From Balneola sp. (GTDB taxonomy: Bacteria; Bacteroidota; Rhodothermia; Balneolales; Balneolaceae): a stretch of 64,000 nt of DNA. The position numbers were made by a program, and so were the translations under genes. Shown piece after piece: positions 25,992 through 34,692 of the stretch. How positions within the stretch are numbered: the first letter of the stretch is position 1; each line of letters starts with the position of its first letter. The notes under the pieces were generated by a model. That model saw nothing but the letters and a program-made list of their open reading frames with translations. It was not told where the DNA came from and made no database searches. The stretch lies in assembly GCA_028284195.1 (NCBI GenBank), contig JANQSE010000002.1, positions 62,001 through 126,000 on the forward strand. Reading direction: 5' to 3'.

Positions 25992-27017
25992 TTATGGTAT
26001 CAAAACCACCTTCCCAATATTTCTTCTGTCTTCGATGTAACGGTGAGCTTCTCCGGCTTTTTCGAGGGGAAAGGTTTTATCCACATGATGGCGAACCCAT
26101 CCGTCTTTTACTCCCTGAAGAATAGCATTCATCCAGGCGGCGGCTTTTTCAGGTTCGTGCCAGAGATGCCCCAGGTTTACTCCATATACTCCGCGGTTTT
26201 TATCCAACAGTGAAAGAGGTTTGTAGGTAGGCATCGCTAAAACAGTTTTTATGAGTTCCAATTTAGCAGCCAATCCACCTGACGAATTTTTGCTTGCTAC
26301 AGAAATACCAAACATTCCCAGCTTGCCGGTTGCCCGAAGTGCTTTGTAGCTTTTCTTCCATTCCTTTCCTCCCAGCGGGTCGGTAACTAACTCAACTCCC
26401 CGGTTGTTAGTGAGCTTCATTAGCTCATCGAGCCAATCTTTATTACGGTAATCAATAGCATAATCTAGCCCTCGCTCTTTCAAAAACTCATGTTTTTGCT
26501 CACTGGCCGTTCCATAGGTGGCAGCACCAATATGCTTTGCAATGTCCAGTTGAGCAAGCCCAACACCTCCTCCGGTATTGTGAATGAGAACGGATTCCCC
26601 TTTTCTTAACCCGCCCATGACTACCAACAATACCCACGCAGTTAAATAGGTTACCGGAATGGAGGCGGCTTCCTCAAAGGAAAGTGTTTCCGGTTTTTCA
26701 TATACCTGATTTTGTTTTAAGGCTACCTGTTCTGCCTGTCCTTTAAATCTGCACAATCCGATTACTTCTTTACCCACCCAGGAAGCATCAATTTTTGACC
26801 CGGCTTCTTTCACAATTCCCGAAACTTCATAACCCATTACGCAAGGGGTTTTGGGTCCATCGGGGTACAGACCCTTGCGGGCAAGAATGTCTGCGAAGTT
26901 CAGCCCCGCCGCTTTTACCTCAACAATAAGTTCATCTGCTTTCGGAGAAAGATCGGGAGCTTCCTGTATTTCAAGTACATTATAACTTCCGGTTTTGGTG
27001 TTTACCAGCTGGCGCAT
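25992..27017 (-). CDS. Zinc-independent quinone oxidoreductase-like MDR family protein
   Basis: An NADPH-dependent medium-chain reductase of about 341 residues. It shows 'VKAAGLNFADILARKGLYPD', 'PCVMGYEVSGIVKEAGSKI', and the cofactor motif in 'VLIHNTGGGVGLAQLDIAKH'. The tail 'IEDRRNIGKVVLIP' is typical of quinone reductase and synaptic vesicle VAT1-like proteins. Zinc-ligand Cys residues are absent. An ATG two codons earlier (27023) is also possible; 27017 was chosen because family members start M-R-x-L-V. The substrate is probably an enone or quinone. Confidence 0.88.
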   Translation of the reverse strand: MRQLVNTKTGSYNVLEIQEAPDLSPKADELIVEVKAAGLNFADILARKGLYPDGPKTPCVMGYEVSGIVKEAGSKIDASWVGKEVIGLCRFKGQAEQVALKQNQVYEKPETLSFEEAASIPVTYLTAWVLLVVMGGLRKGESVLIHNTGGGVGLAQLDIAKHIGAATYGTASEQKHEFLKERGLDYAIDYRNKDWLDELMKLTNNRGVELVTDPLGGKEWKKSYKALRATGKLGMFGISVASKNSSGGLAAKLELIKTVLAMPTYKPLSLLDKNRGVYGVNLGHLWHEPEKAAAWMNAILQGVKDGWVRHHVDKTFPLEKAGEAHRYIEDRRNIGKVVLIP

Positions 27018-27143
27018 AAGCATTGGATTTTTTTTGAATGAAGTAACCCAAAATCAGGTTAAAAGAATGAATAAACAATCTGTTAATATCATCTCTCTTA
27101 TCAAATTTATATTTTAAGAGAAAAAATAAGGTCGGGGCTTCTG

Positions 27144-27767
27144 ATGTCAAAAAAATTTGTCTCAAATAAAGACGAAACAGTACGGATGTTTGAAAATGAT
27201 TTTCTGGAGTCATTAACAAAGATTCACTTTTCTGTTCCACTCATATTGTATGTCCCGATTATCGGATACTTTATATTCCTATCGGCAACAACTTATGAGA
27301 AGAGCGTTCTGATTATTACAGGGCTTTTTTTGGCGGGATTTTTTTTCTGGTCGGTGTTCGAGTATATACTGCATCGATACATTTTTCATTATGAACCTAA
27401 AAGCAAGTTTGGAAAAAGGGTGCATTTTATATTCCACGGTGTGCATCACGATTATCCAAACGACTCTATGAGATTAGTGATGCCTCCCATAGTTAGTCTT
27501 ACCCTGTTCGTGGTTTTTTATTTCATCTATAAATCGATTTTTGGGCTGGAATGGATGCATTCATTTTATGCAGGGTTCATATTCGGGTATTTGATATACG
27601 ATATCGGGCATTATGCTATGCACCATTTTAATATTAGAAACAGGTTTTGGCTCAAGATAAAAAGGCATCACATGCTCCATCATTATAAAGATGAGCATAA
27701 AGGATATGGAGTGAGTTTTCCGTTTTGGGATAAGATTTTTAAAACAGATTTTGAGAAGAAGAAGTAG
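27144..27767 (+). CDS. Fatty acid hydroxylase / sterol desaturase family protein
   Basis: A di-iron membrane hydroxylase of 207 residues with four membrane spans. The histidine clusters needed for iron binding are present: 'LHRYIFHYEP', 'HFIFHGVHHDYPND', 'YDIGHYAMHHF' and 'HHMLHHYKDEHKGYGVSFPF'. This pattern matches the fatty-acid 2-hydroxylase (FA2H/Scs7) branch, which hydroxylates acyl chains of sphingolipids. A role on sulfonolipid or ceramide-type lipids would suit the phylum, but that is inference. It is divergent from the MDR gene and convergent with the small protein at 27809. Confidence 0.88.
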   Translation: MSKKFVSNKDETVRMFENDFLESLTKIHFSVPLILYVPIIGYFIFLSATTYEKSVLIITGLFLAGFFFWSVFEYILHRYIFHYEPKSKFGKRVHFIFHGVHHDYPNDSMRLVMPPIVSLTLFVVFYFIYKSIFGLEWMHSFYAGFIFGYLIYDIGHYAMHHFNIRNRFWLKIKRHHMLHHYKDEHKGYGVSFPFWDKIFKTDFEKKK

Positions 27768-27808
27768 GTTTCGTTATTTGTAAAGTATAAAACTATAGAA
27801 TGCGAAGG

Positions 27809-28096
27809 CTATGAAGCCTCCTCGCAAATTGATCCGGCTATTTTTTTCAAAAGTGATGTAACAGAATCGGGATATGTTGTATCCATTTCTAAAGCCTGTG
27901 CAGCAATGGTTGACATATTATAGCCAGAATTTTGTTCCTGCATTACAAAGGCGGTATAAAGAGTGTCGCTTAAGTGTGGTTGAATTAGCTTTTCGATTTC
28001 TGCAATTCCATAATCAGAACAGGTAATTTCTGCTTTTTTGTTGGTGCAAGTACATAAGGCTGCTATAACAGTTAAGGTATAGAAACAAGTTTTCAT
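27809..28096 (-). CDS. Small exported protein, unknown
   Basis: 95 residues with a signal-like start (MKTCFYTLTVIAALCTC) and an acidic, helical body. Cys residues at the end of the hydrophobic core could serve as a lipidation site, though the lipobox is poor. No family recognised. It is 9 bases after DUF3127 in the same direction, so it is probably co-transcribed. A GC-rich stem (27802-27825) overlaps the stop codon and may end the transcript. Confidence 0.6.
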   Translation of the reverse strand: MKTCFYTLTVIAALCTCTNKKAEITCSDYGIAEIEKLIQPHLSDTLYTAFVMQEQNSGYNMSTIAAQALEMDTTYPDSVTSLLKKIAGSICEEAS

Positions 28097-28105
28097 CTCA
28101 AGCTG

Positions 28106-28474
28106 TCAGAAAGGTAAATCATCATCCAGATCATCAAATTCGTTTGTGTCAACGGTGAAGTCTTCAGAGCCTGGGGACGACAGCTCTGGGGCATTTTGCT
28201 GGCTGCTTCCAGCTTCTACTTTCCAGGCTTTAACATCAGTGTACCAGTTTCCCTTGTATTCACGGCTTTGAATATCTATAGAAACGGTTACGTCTGATCC
28301 TTCCTGAACAGGTTGTGTATCAATAGAATCACCCCATTGGGTAATACATACTTTCCTGGGGTATTTTCCGGGAATTTCAAGAATAAAATCTCGTTTTTTC
28401 CAGGGTCCGTTTTTCCCTTCTCCTGATTGTTCATTCAAAATTTGTACTACTTTTCCGGTAAGTTGTAAATTCAT
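28106..28474 (-). CDS. DUF3127 OB-fold protein with SSB-like acidic tail
   Basis: 122 residues from the ATG at 28474. The N-terminal 90 form the DUF3127 domain ('LQLTGKVVQILNEQSGEGKN', 'KKRDFILEIPG', 'EYKGNWYTDVKAWKVE'), predicted to be an OB-fold restricted mainly to Bacteroidota. After a Ser/Pro-rich linker it ends in the acidic tail EFDDLDDDLPF, almost identical to the tip used by single-stranded DNA-binding protein to recruit partners. I infer a role in DNA binding or repair. Confidence 0.85.
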   Translation of the reverse strand: MNLQLTGKVVQILNEQSGEGKNGPWKKRDFILEIPGKYPRKVCITQWGDSIDTQPVQEGSDVTVSIDIQSREYKGNWYTDVKAWKVEAGSSQQNAPELSSPGSEDFTVDTNEFDDLDDDLPF

Positions 28475-28480
28475 AATCAA

Positions 28481-28757
28481 AAATTTGAAAGGTTATTAGT
28501 TAAGCAAGAAATGCCAGATTAATATTTTAGAGAGTTTACACAAACTCTTTAAAGAGAACATGATTTTACGGCATTTTTCTTTTTTAGCTGGAAAAAGGAA
28601 ATACAATTCTGTGACAATTTCGTAGTTTGAATTTTGTACATTGCTTTATATTCACTTTAATGTAAAATGAAAAAGCAATAGACTTAAAGAGAATTCTGTT
28701 GTTTAGAAACAGCAGAAATGATACTAAATTTTATTTACTGACAAATAATTTATACTC
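28481..28757. promoter_or_regulatory. Divergent promoter region with a strong hairpin at 28526-28553
   Basis: This 277-base AT-rich gap separates the diverging DUF3127 and secreted metzincin genes and must hold both promoters. Arms TTTAGAGAGTTT (28526-28537) and AAACTCTTTAAA (28542-28553) pair over 12 positions with one G-T, around ACAC. The symmetry suits either a dimeric regulator site or a leader hairpin. A weak plus-strand pair TTTG (28626) / TATATTCA (28647) could drive the protease gene. No coding potential is visible. Confidence 0.45.
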
Positions 28758-31352
28758 ATGAAGATTAAACTAACCCTGTTCACTATTCTGGTTTTTTCTG
28801 GTTTCATCAATGCTCAGAAATCAGATGTTATAAGGTTTAATACAATTAATAAATCAGAATTGGTTAAAGCAAAAGCCGGTGCAAATCTTATCAATTACGA
28901 ATTGAATGACTCGATATTCGAGAATAAGAATTTAAATACCGGAGATGTTATCGAAATAGAAACGTTATCCGGAAAAGAAGTTTTGCGGATCTCACGTATA
29001 TCTGAGTTTATTCCAGGGACCATATCAATGAGAGCAGTATCAGATCAGGATGAGAGTAAAGTGTTCAGTTTTACTTACCATAAAGGTATTTTAAAGGGCA
29101 TTTATCACGAATCGCATGAAGAAGCCCATTTTTTCCGTTTCAATTCTAAGAAAAAAAGCAACTACATCACAAAACAGAAGGAAGAAGAGTTAGCGTGTTC
29201 TTTAGAAATATCGGAAGAAGAATTTGTTTCTATGTCTAAGCTCTCCGAACAAAGAATTTCGGTTGGTAGTAAGAAAAAATCAGAAAGTTCAAACAATGGC
29301 ACACTAGGAGTTAATTTAGAAAATAATACTACTGTGGATATTTTAATAGCTTATACAAATAATGCTGAGTTATGGGCTGTCTTAAATGGAGATTATGTAG
29401 ATATAAATGGTGAGATAGCTCAAGCTATGAATTTATCACAAACAGCATTAGACAACAGCAATATTCCTGTTACTTTAAGAGTAGTGCATATAGAGAAAGT
29501 CGATTATGATGAATCTTCGAACGCAAGCTCCGGTGAAAGACTTCGAGTACTTACAGCATCTCCAAGTTTCAATCCTTTTGGAATTACAGATGGAAAAATG
29601 GATGAGCTTCATCAGTTAAGAGATCAATACGGAGCTGATTTGGTTACGTTATTTGCTCAAGTTGATGACACAGGGGGTATTGCTTGGAGATTATCAAATA
29701 GAACAGGGAACCCCTCATTTGGCTTTTCTCTTAACAGGGTTCAACAAGTTTCAAGTGGTTATACAGTAGTACATGAGTTTGGGCATAATATGGGTAATGC
29801 ACATTCTAGGACACAAAGTGTTCAAACAGCAGCTGCTACTGGAGGAGTATTTCATGAATCAGTAGGTTACCAAAATTTTCTTGCGGGTACTCATACCGTA
29901 ATGGCGTATAGCGCACCAGGTTTAACAAGGGTTCCAGTTTTTTCTGATCCAGACTTGCTTTGGCAGGGTAGCCCCTCAGGATCACCTAGTTCGACTGGGA
30001 TTACCAATGCTGCACTTAGTATTAAAAAAATCAAAAATGTAATTGCTTCTTACAGATCAACAAAAACAGATTCTCCTATTCCAGAAGTTTCTACTAACAA
30101 CATTACGGTAAACATGAATAGGGAAGAAAATTTTAATGTTTCTTTTGATATTCAAAATTCAGGAGCCTCCAATTTAGATTACTCTATTGATTTTGAGTTG
30201 CCTAATAATCTTGTTTTAAAAAACAAACAGAACTTAGTTTTTACTGACTCAGCATTAGCTGATACCCTAATTGCAACAAGTTTCGAATCAGAAGAAAATT
30301 TTAGCACTGCATCGTACTCTGCTATTAATTCCTGGCGGTCATTTTCTGACGATGCAGTATTTTATATCGAAAATGATACTGCAACAGATGGGACTAATCA
30401 TATACGTTTTACAGGTTCGGGATCAGGAAATGCAAAGTTTTTATATAGTCCTTTTTTAGCAGGACTTACATTCGGCTCATATAAAGTATCCTATAATATT
30501 CGAATTCCGGATATTACTGGAATTGAAAATGAACAATTTGATTTAATTTTATACGGAAACGCTGGCACTGCTAGCGCAGGTATAATCATAGATCAAGGAC
30601 AATTTTTTATTCGAGATAAAGATGAAGTTGGCAATGAACAATACGTTTCAACTGCGGTAGCAGTACAAGCGGGAGATTATCATAATATTGGAATCGAGTA
30701 CGAGGCAAACAAAGGTGTTGTTAAATATTTAATTGATTCTGTATTTATTGATGAAGTGCCATTTGCAAAATCAGATAATATTCCATCAGAGTTGCTAGTG
30801 GTACATGCAAATAGCATGGCAGAAGCGTATATAGACATCGATGAATTCACAGTAATAAAATACGGTAACCCTTACCCATGGTTAATTGTAGAAGAACCTT
30901 CTGGATCGATTGGGCCTAACTCTACGGGGAATGTGATTTTATCTTTTAATACAGTAGGTGTGTTGTCAGACAGTTACTTTGGCTTAATGACTGTTACTAC
31001 AAATAATGATGGAGTAAATAAGTTTGAAGTTCCAATCGAGCTAAATGTGAGCAATATTGTTTCAAATGAAGACGATGAGGATGTTGCTTCTTCTTTCCAG
31101 TTGAAGCAGAATTATCCAAATCCTTTTAATCCAAGTACTACAATCAACTTTGTACTTCCTGAAGCGTCAGAAGTATCATTAAAAGTTTTCAATATGTTAG
31201 GGCAAGAGGTGGCAACGTTAGTTGATGGAAGAATGACAGCAGGTGCACAATCTCTTCAATTTGATGCAAGTGGATTAGCAAGCGGCGCGTATGTTTATAC
31301 GTTAAAGGCGGGTAATTTTATTCAAACCAAAAAAATGATGCTTATCAAATAG
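28758..31352 (+). CDS. Secreted reprolysin-like metzincin with C-terminal sorting domain
   Basis: 864 residues. A signal peptide (to INAQ, about residue 20) is followed by a 180-residue propeptide-like segment. The catalytic domain has the zinc motif HEFGHNMGNAH at 339-349 (base E340) and the Met-turn H-T-V-M-A-Y-S about 35 residues later, as in M12/reprolysin-like enzymes. Residues about 430-760 are beta-sandwich, lectin- or Ig-like. The last 80 residues contain 'QLKQNYPNPFNPSTTINF' and 'VFNMLGQEVATLVDG', ending KKMMLIK, a type-A-like sorting domain for secretion and cell-surface attachment. The gene is AT-rich relative to its neighbours and stands alone, so a separate origin is possible. 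Confidence 0.85.
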   Translation: MKIKLTLFTILVFSGFINAQKSDVIRFNTINKSELVKAKAGANLINYELNDSIFENKNLNTGDVIEIETLSGKEVLRISRISEFIPGTISMRAVSDQDESKVFSFTYHKGILKGIYHESHEEAHFFRFNSKKKSNYITKQKEEELACSLEISEEEFVSMSKLSEQRISVGSKKKSESSNNGTLGVNLENNTTVDILIAYTNNAELWAVLNGDYVDINGEIAQAMNLSQTALDNSNIPVTLRVVHIEKVDYDESSNASSGERLRVLTASPSFNPFGITDGKMDELHQLRDQYGADLVTLFAQVDDTGGIAWRLSNRTGNPSFGFSLNRVQQVSSGYTVVHEFGHNMGNAHSRTQSVQTAAATGGVFHESVGYQNFLAGTHTVMAYSAPGLTRVPVFSDPDLLWQGSPSGSPSSTGITNAALSIKKIKNVIASYRSTKTDSPIPEVSTNNITVNMNREENFNVSFDIQNSGASNLDYSIDFELPNNLVLKNKQNLVFTDSALADTLIATSFESEENFSTASYSAINSWRSFSDDAVFYIENDTATDGTNHIRFTGSGSGNAKFLYSPFLAGLTFGSYKVSYNIRIPDITGIENEQFDLILYGNAGTASAGIIIDQGQFFIRDKDEVGNEQYVSTAVAVQAGDYHNIGIEYEANKGVVKYLIDSVFIDEVPFAKSDNIPSELLVVHANSMAEAYIDIDEFTVIKYGNPYPWLIVEEPSGSIGPNSTGNVILSFNTVGVLSDSYFGLMTVTTNNDGVNKFEVPIELNVSNIVSNEDDEDVASSFQLKQNYPNPFNPSTTINFVLPEASEVSLKVFNMLGQEVATLVDGRMTAGAQSLQFDASGLASGAYVYTLKAGNFIQTKKMMLIK

Positions 31353-31388
31353 TTGTTAGATAAGGGTGCGAAGTTAATTAGCTGATTT

Positions 31389-32450
31389 TTATTCTTTCAT
31401 TCGGCTGAATTTTAAGGCTGAGATCATCCAATTTGGAAGATTCTTCTTAGGGTTGCGTTTAGTCATATCAACAAACCAACCAAGCTTTTTCATAATAGGT
31501 ACCTTATGGGTTTCCACAAACTCAATCAATGTTCCATCCGGATCTTCGATATAAGTAAAACGTCCGGCAGCTTCTCCCATATCAAAACTATCAGCACTAT
31601 CAACAGTAAAGGGAAAGCCTTTAGCAACGCATTCTCTTTTTAAGGCATCCATTCCTTGTATATCAAAACAAAGATGAATAAAGCCGAGATCTCCCCAATA
31701 CCGGTTTTCAAATATTTTATTGGGTTCCCGCCCAATGGCACTTACTAATTCAATTTCTGTAGGGCCGAATAGTTTACTGAATCCTCCTTGTCTTGGTTGT
31801 GAATGCCTTAGTAAGACTCTTCGGTATTTTCTTTTGCCGGAAGGAAGGCCTTCAAAATCCTCGAAGATATCTGTTTGATCGTATATAATTTCATCATAGC
31901 CTAAAACATCCGAATAAAGAGTTCGGGCTTTATCAATATCTGCAGAGCCAATTACTGCCCCTGAAACACCTCCTGTTAAGCGTTTTTCCTTGGTTTTAAA
32001 CCAGCCCAACCCTTTTACTACCTGGAAGATATTTCCATTCAGGTCTTTAACAAAAAAGTTAAGGTCGCCGTCGGGGTTTTTTCTTAAAGGTGTTATTACA
32101 TTCAACCCTGCGGTAACAAATTCTTCGTACGACTTGGCAACATCCCAGGATTTTATTTTAGCACAATTTATTCCCAGATCTCCAATTTGGAGTTCAAACC
32201 CGGCAGCTACAGGTTTCCGGCTGGTGTATTGCCAAATTTCAAACCCACCACCGCCGCGCATGCTCATGGTTAAAATAGCTGTACGGTCATGTGGTTTTCC
32301 TCCTGTATATGGCAGCATCAAATTCGCAGTAGCAGAATCTTCAAAAACTTTGATATCCATTCCAAAATAGTTGCGATACCATTCGGTGGCCTCGTAAACA
32401 TCAGGGTTACCGATTCCAATTTGCTGAATTCCTGAAATTACTTTTTCCAT
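31389..32450 (-). CDS. Two-domain VOC (glyoxalase/dioxygenase superfamily) protein
   Basis: 353 residues holding two vicinal-oxygen-chelate modules: residues about 5-150 ('ISGIQQIGIGNPDVYEATEW') and about 165-320 ('GAVIGSADIDKARTLYSDVL', 'GFIHLCFDIQGMDALKRECV', 'FTYIEDPDGTLIEFVETHKV'). The second module keeps a metal-like His/Glu pair (HLCFD and LIEFVE); the first has E in 'FEIWQYTS'. The total length recalls 4-hydroxyphenylpyruvate dioxygenase, but its typical C-terminal motif is not seen, so substrate and reaction are open. The ATG at 32450 is preferred to a TTG one codon upstream. It follows the thioredoxin-like gene by 21 bases. Confidence 0.75.
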   Translation of the reverse strand: MEKVISGIQQIGIGNPDVYEATEWYRNYFGMDIKVFEDSATANLMLPYTGGKPHDRTAILTMSMRGGGGFEIWQYTSRKPVAAGFELQIGDLGINCAKIKSWDVAKSYEEFVTAGLNVITPLRKNPDGDLNFFVKDLNGNIFQVVKGLGWFKTKEKRLTGGVSGAVIGSADIDKARTLYSDVLGYDEIIYDQTDIFEDFEGLPSGKRKYRRVLLRHSQPRQGGFSKLFGPTEIELVSAIGREPNKIFENRYWGDLGFIHLCFDIQGMDALKRECVAKGFPFTVDSADSFDMGEAAGRFTYIEDPDGTLIEFVETHKVPIMKKLGWFVDMTKRNPKKNLPNWMISALKFSRMKE

Positions 32451-32471
32451 CAAAAAAAGGTGAGTTTTAGC

Positions 32472-33089
32472 CTAGAAACTACGAAGAAATTCTTTGAACT
32501 TTGAAGTGTTATAATTAGCCATTCCTTTTCTTTCAGAAACAATATTACCCTCTGGAGAAATCACATAGGTTGTTGGTACTACCGTTGAATTATAGGTGGC
32601 AGGTTTTCTTCCGTTCAAAAAATAAACAGGAAAAGTATAGCCTTTGCGATTTATATATGAGCGGGCTTTGTTAAAATCTTCATCCAGAGAAACCATCACA
32701 AATTGAATACTGTCGTTGGCAACATCTTGGTAAAGAGCATGGATGTTCGGCATTTCGGCAATACATGGAGGGCACCAGGTTGCCCAGAAATTCAGAAAAA
32801 TGGTTTTATTCTCAAATTCTTTAAGGGTGAGCGTGGTATTCTCATCCATACTTAAAAGTGGAAGAGTATAACTGGCTTTTTTCACGTTTTCGAGATTAGT
32901 CTCGGGTGTTATTAATCCTGTCCAGAGTAAAACCCGTTGCAGGTTTCCAATTACAGGTACATGTAATCCGGTTGCATAAAGAACAGCAATAGTGCCCAGG
33001 AGGAGAGCCCATTCTGCTAATTCTCTTTTAAACGATTTAGTTTTCTGTTTTTCTTTTTTCACCTCATTCCAATAAAAAAGCCCGATCAT
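32472..33089 (-). CDS. TlpA-family membrane-anchored thiol-disulfide reductase
   Basis: A periplasmic thioredoxin-fold protein that reduces or resolves disulfides. It has one N-terminal membrane span (about 26-45), then a linker and a thioredoxin domain with active site W-C-P-P-C (C106/C109 counted from the ATG) in 'FLNFWATWCPPCIAEMPNIH', and the cis-Pro segment 'TVVPTTYVISPEG'. The apparent ATG at 33087-33089 lies inside the terminator hairpin of the upstream ompA gene. A GTG nine codons later (33060-33062) would start right after that hairpin and still keep the membrane span, so it may be the true start. Confidence 0.87.
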   Translation of the reverse strand: MIGLFYWNEVKKEKQKTKSFKRELAEWALLLGTIAVLYATGLHVPVIGNLQRVLLWTGLITPETNLENVKKASYTLPLLSMDENTTLTLKEFENKTIFLNFWATWCPPCIAEMPNIHALYQDVANDSIQFVMVSLDEDFNKARSYINRKGYTFPVYFLNGRKPATYNSTVVPTTYVISPEGNIVSERKGMANYNTSKFKEFLRSF

Positions 33090-33105
33090 TTTATATGACC
33101 AGGCT
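33071..33105 (-). terminator. Rho-independent terminator after the OmpA gene, overlapping the tlpA start
   Basis: On the minus strand AGCCTGGTCAT pairs with ATGATCGGGCT over 11 positions (two G-U) around ATAAA, followed directly by TTTTTTATT. It lies 19 bases past the OmpA stop codon. The second arm contains the ATG that opens the longest TlpA frame, so termination and translation initiation would compete. Confidence 0.75.
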
Positions 33106-33123
33106 AAACATAGTGAAAAAGTA

Positions 33124-34596
33124 TTATTTGTAGGAGAGGGTTAGTTCTACCCTGCTATTCTTAATTCGACCTTGCGCAGTGTCATTTGTTGTAACAGGAC
33201 GGGTTTCTCCATAGCCATCGGCCCGAATTCTATCAGCGTTTATACCCCTATTTACTAAGTGCTTTTTTACGGCTTCTGCTCTTAAGCGGGATAATTTAAG
33301 GTTAGATGCGCTGTCTCCACGATTATCGGTATGGCCTTCAATACTTAACCGAAGGTTTTTATCAGAGTTCATAATTTTTACTAATTCATCAAGATCATCC
33401 AAAGAGGTGGCATCAATGGTGGCTGAGTTTGTTGCAAATAACAGATTGTTAAAAATTAAATCCAGCTTTCTGCGAACTTCTGCATGTACTTCCGGGCAGC
33501 CTTTGTTCGGCTTAAATCCTTTTAGTGCAGGGCAGTCATCTTCTTTATCGATAATGCCGTCGTTATCACTATCGGGGCAGCCGTCAAATTTAGTTGTTCC
33601 TGCAAAAGCCGGGCAGAGGTCTGCGGAATTTTTTATACCGTCACCGTCGTCATCCGGGCATCCTTCAGTTTCCGGGGTTCCTTTTTCGTTTGGGCATGTA
33701 TCTTGTGTGTCCGGGATGTTATCTCCGTCTGAATCAGCACACCCTTTAAATTCTGTTGTCCCGGCTATGTTTGGGCATGCATCCTCAAAATCTACGATGC
33801 CATCGTTGTCACTATCAGGGCAGCCGCGGTTTGCGGATGCTCCGGGAGTATCGGGGCATAAATCTTTTGAGTTAATAATTCCGTCCTCATCATTATCCGG
33901 GCAGCCATTTGCCGCTTCTGTTCCGCGGATATCCGGGCAGGCATCCATTTTGTCTTTAATACCATCTCCATCAGTATCTTTATTTTTTGAGCCGGAAAGC
34001 CGGAACCTTAGTCCTACAGAATGTATGAGGTAATCATCGTGATCCCGGTTATCTATGGAGTTGTTGCCATCAATGCGATCAGAAAAAGTTCTGCTATACG
34101 TTGATTTCAACTGTAAAACAGCTCCCTTAGAAATAGGAATATCTAAACCTGCTGTAATGGGAATATGAGGGTAGATATTGTTCTTGATTCCCTTGTCTTC
34201 ACCAAACATATATGTAGCTCCTGCTCCGGTACCAATAAACGGTTGAATGAAAGCGTCTTCACTTAAAATCACATCGTTAGCAAAGTTAAAACTGAGTATG
34301 AGATTAGTATTAATAAAATACTTGTTGAAGCCGGCCCCGTTAAAGTCGGTATCCAGAGATCCGAAACTTGAAAGAAAACTCAGATCGAAAGAGTTGTTCA
34401 GAAAGCGGTGAACCCCAAACCCTGTGGAGATATCATCTAACGGGTTAGGCAGGGGCATTTCGTTATCAAAGTCGCCATCATATTTGTGGCTACCTATAGC
34501 TACAGATAACCAGGTTTTATTGGCAGAGGTTTGAGCAAAAACTCCTTGAAAGGATAATAAAACCCCAAAAAAGGTGAACAGTATCTTATACTTCAT
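33124..34596 (-). CDS. OmpA-family porin/peptidoglycan anchor with thrombospondin type-3 repeats
   Basis: 490 residues. A signal peptide (…GVFAQ, about 22 residues) precedes an eight-strand-type barrel (about 25-205). Six calcium-binding thrombospondin type-3 repeats follow (about 210-365), such as 'DTDGDGIKDKMDACPDIRGT' and 'DSDNDGIVDFEDACPNIAGT'. The C-terminal OmpA domain (about 375-490) carries the peptidoglycan-binding signature 'IEGHTDNRGDSASNLKLSRL' and a later NSRVEL. The layout is the standard OprF/OmpA-TSP3 type that links the outer membrane to the wall. Its own terminator follows, and an AT-rich hairpin lies in front of the start. Confidence 0.95.
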   Translation of the reverse strand: MKYKILFTFFGVLLSFQGVFAQTSANKTWLSVAIGSHKYDGDFDNEMPLPNPLDDISTGFGVHRFLNNSFDLSFLSSFGSLDTDFNGAGFNKYFINTNLILSFNFANDVILSEDAFIQPFIGTGAGATYMFGEDKGIKNNIYPHIPITAGLDIPISKGAVLQLKSTYSRTFSDRIDGNNSIDNRDHDDYLIHSVGLRFRLSGSKNKDTDGDGIKDKMDACPDIRGTEAANGCPDNDEDGIINSKDLCPDTPGASANRGCPDSDNDGIVDFEDACPNIAGTTEFKGCADSDGDNIPDTQDTCPNEKGTPETEGCPDDDGDGIKNSADLCPAFAGTTKFDGCPDSDNDGIIDKEDDCPALKGFKPNKGCPEVHAEVRRKLDLIFNNLLFATNSATIDATSLDDLDELVKIMNSDKNLRLSIEGHTDNRGDSASNLKLSRLRAEAVKKHLVNRGINADRIRADGYGETRPVTTNDTAQGRIKNSRVELTLSYK

Positions 34597-34610
34597 GTCC
34601 CACTGGTTAA

Positions 34611-34633
34611 TTTAGTTATGTTCTATAACTAAA
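34611..34633. promoter_or_regulatory. 9-bp hairpin in the ompA leader
   Basis: TTTAGTTAT (34611-34619) and ATAACTAAA (34625-34633) pair perfectly around GTTCT, ending 15 bases before the OmpA start codon on the minus strand. With no following U-run on that strand, it is more likely a leader hairpin or protein site than a terminator. Confidence 0.4.
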
Positions 34634-34692
34634 AAGTACAGATTATGTTCCTTACCGGGAATTTGAAAGCTTTAATATTTTAGCGGTTTTGT

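Noticed and set aside
33530-33970. Regular repeats that could look like a CRISPR array
   Set aside because: The period follows the TSP3 coding repeat with no separate spacers, and the frame is intact.
33407-34033. Long plus-strand frame antisense to the OmpA thrombospondin repeats
   Set aside because: It comes from the repetitive Asp/Gly codons of the TSP3 repeats on the other strand and has no known domain; the opposite frame is a clear OmpA.
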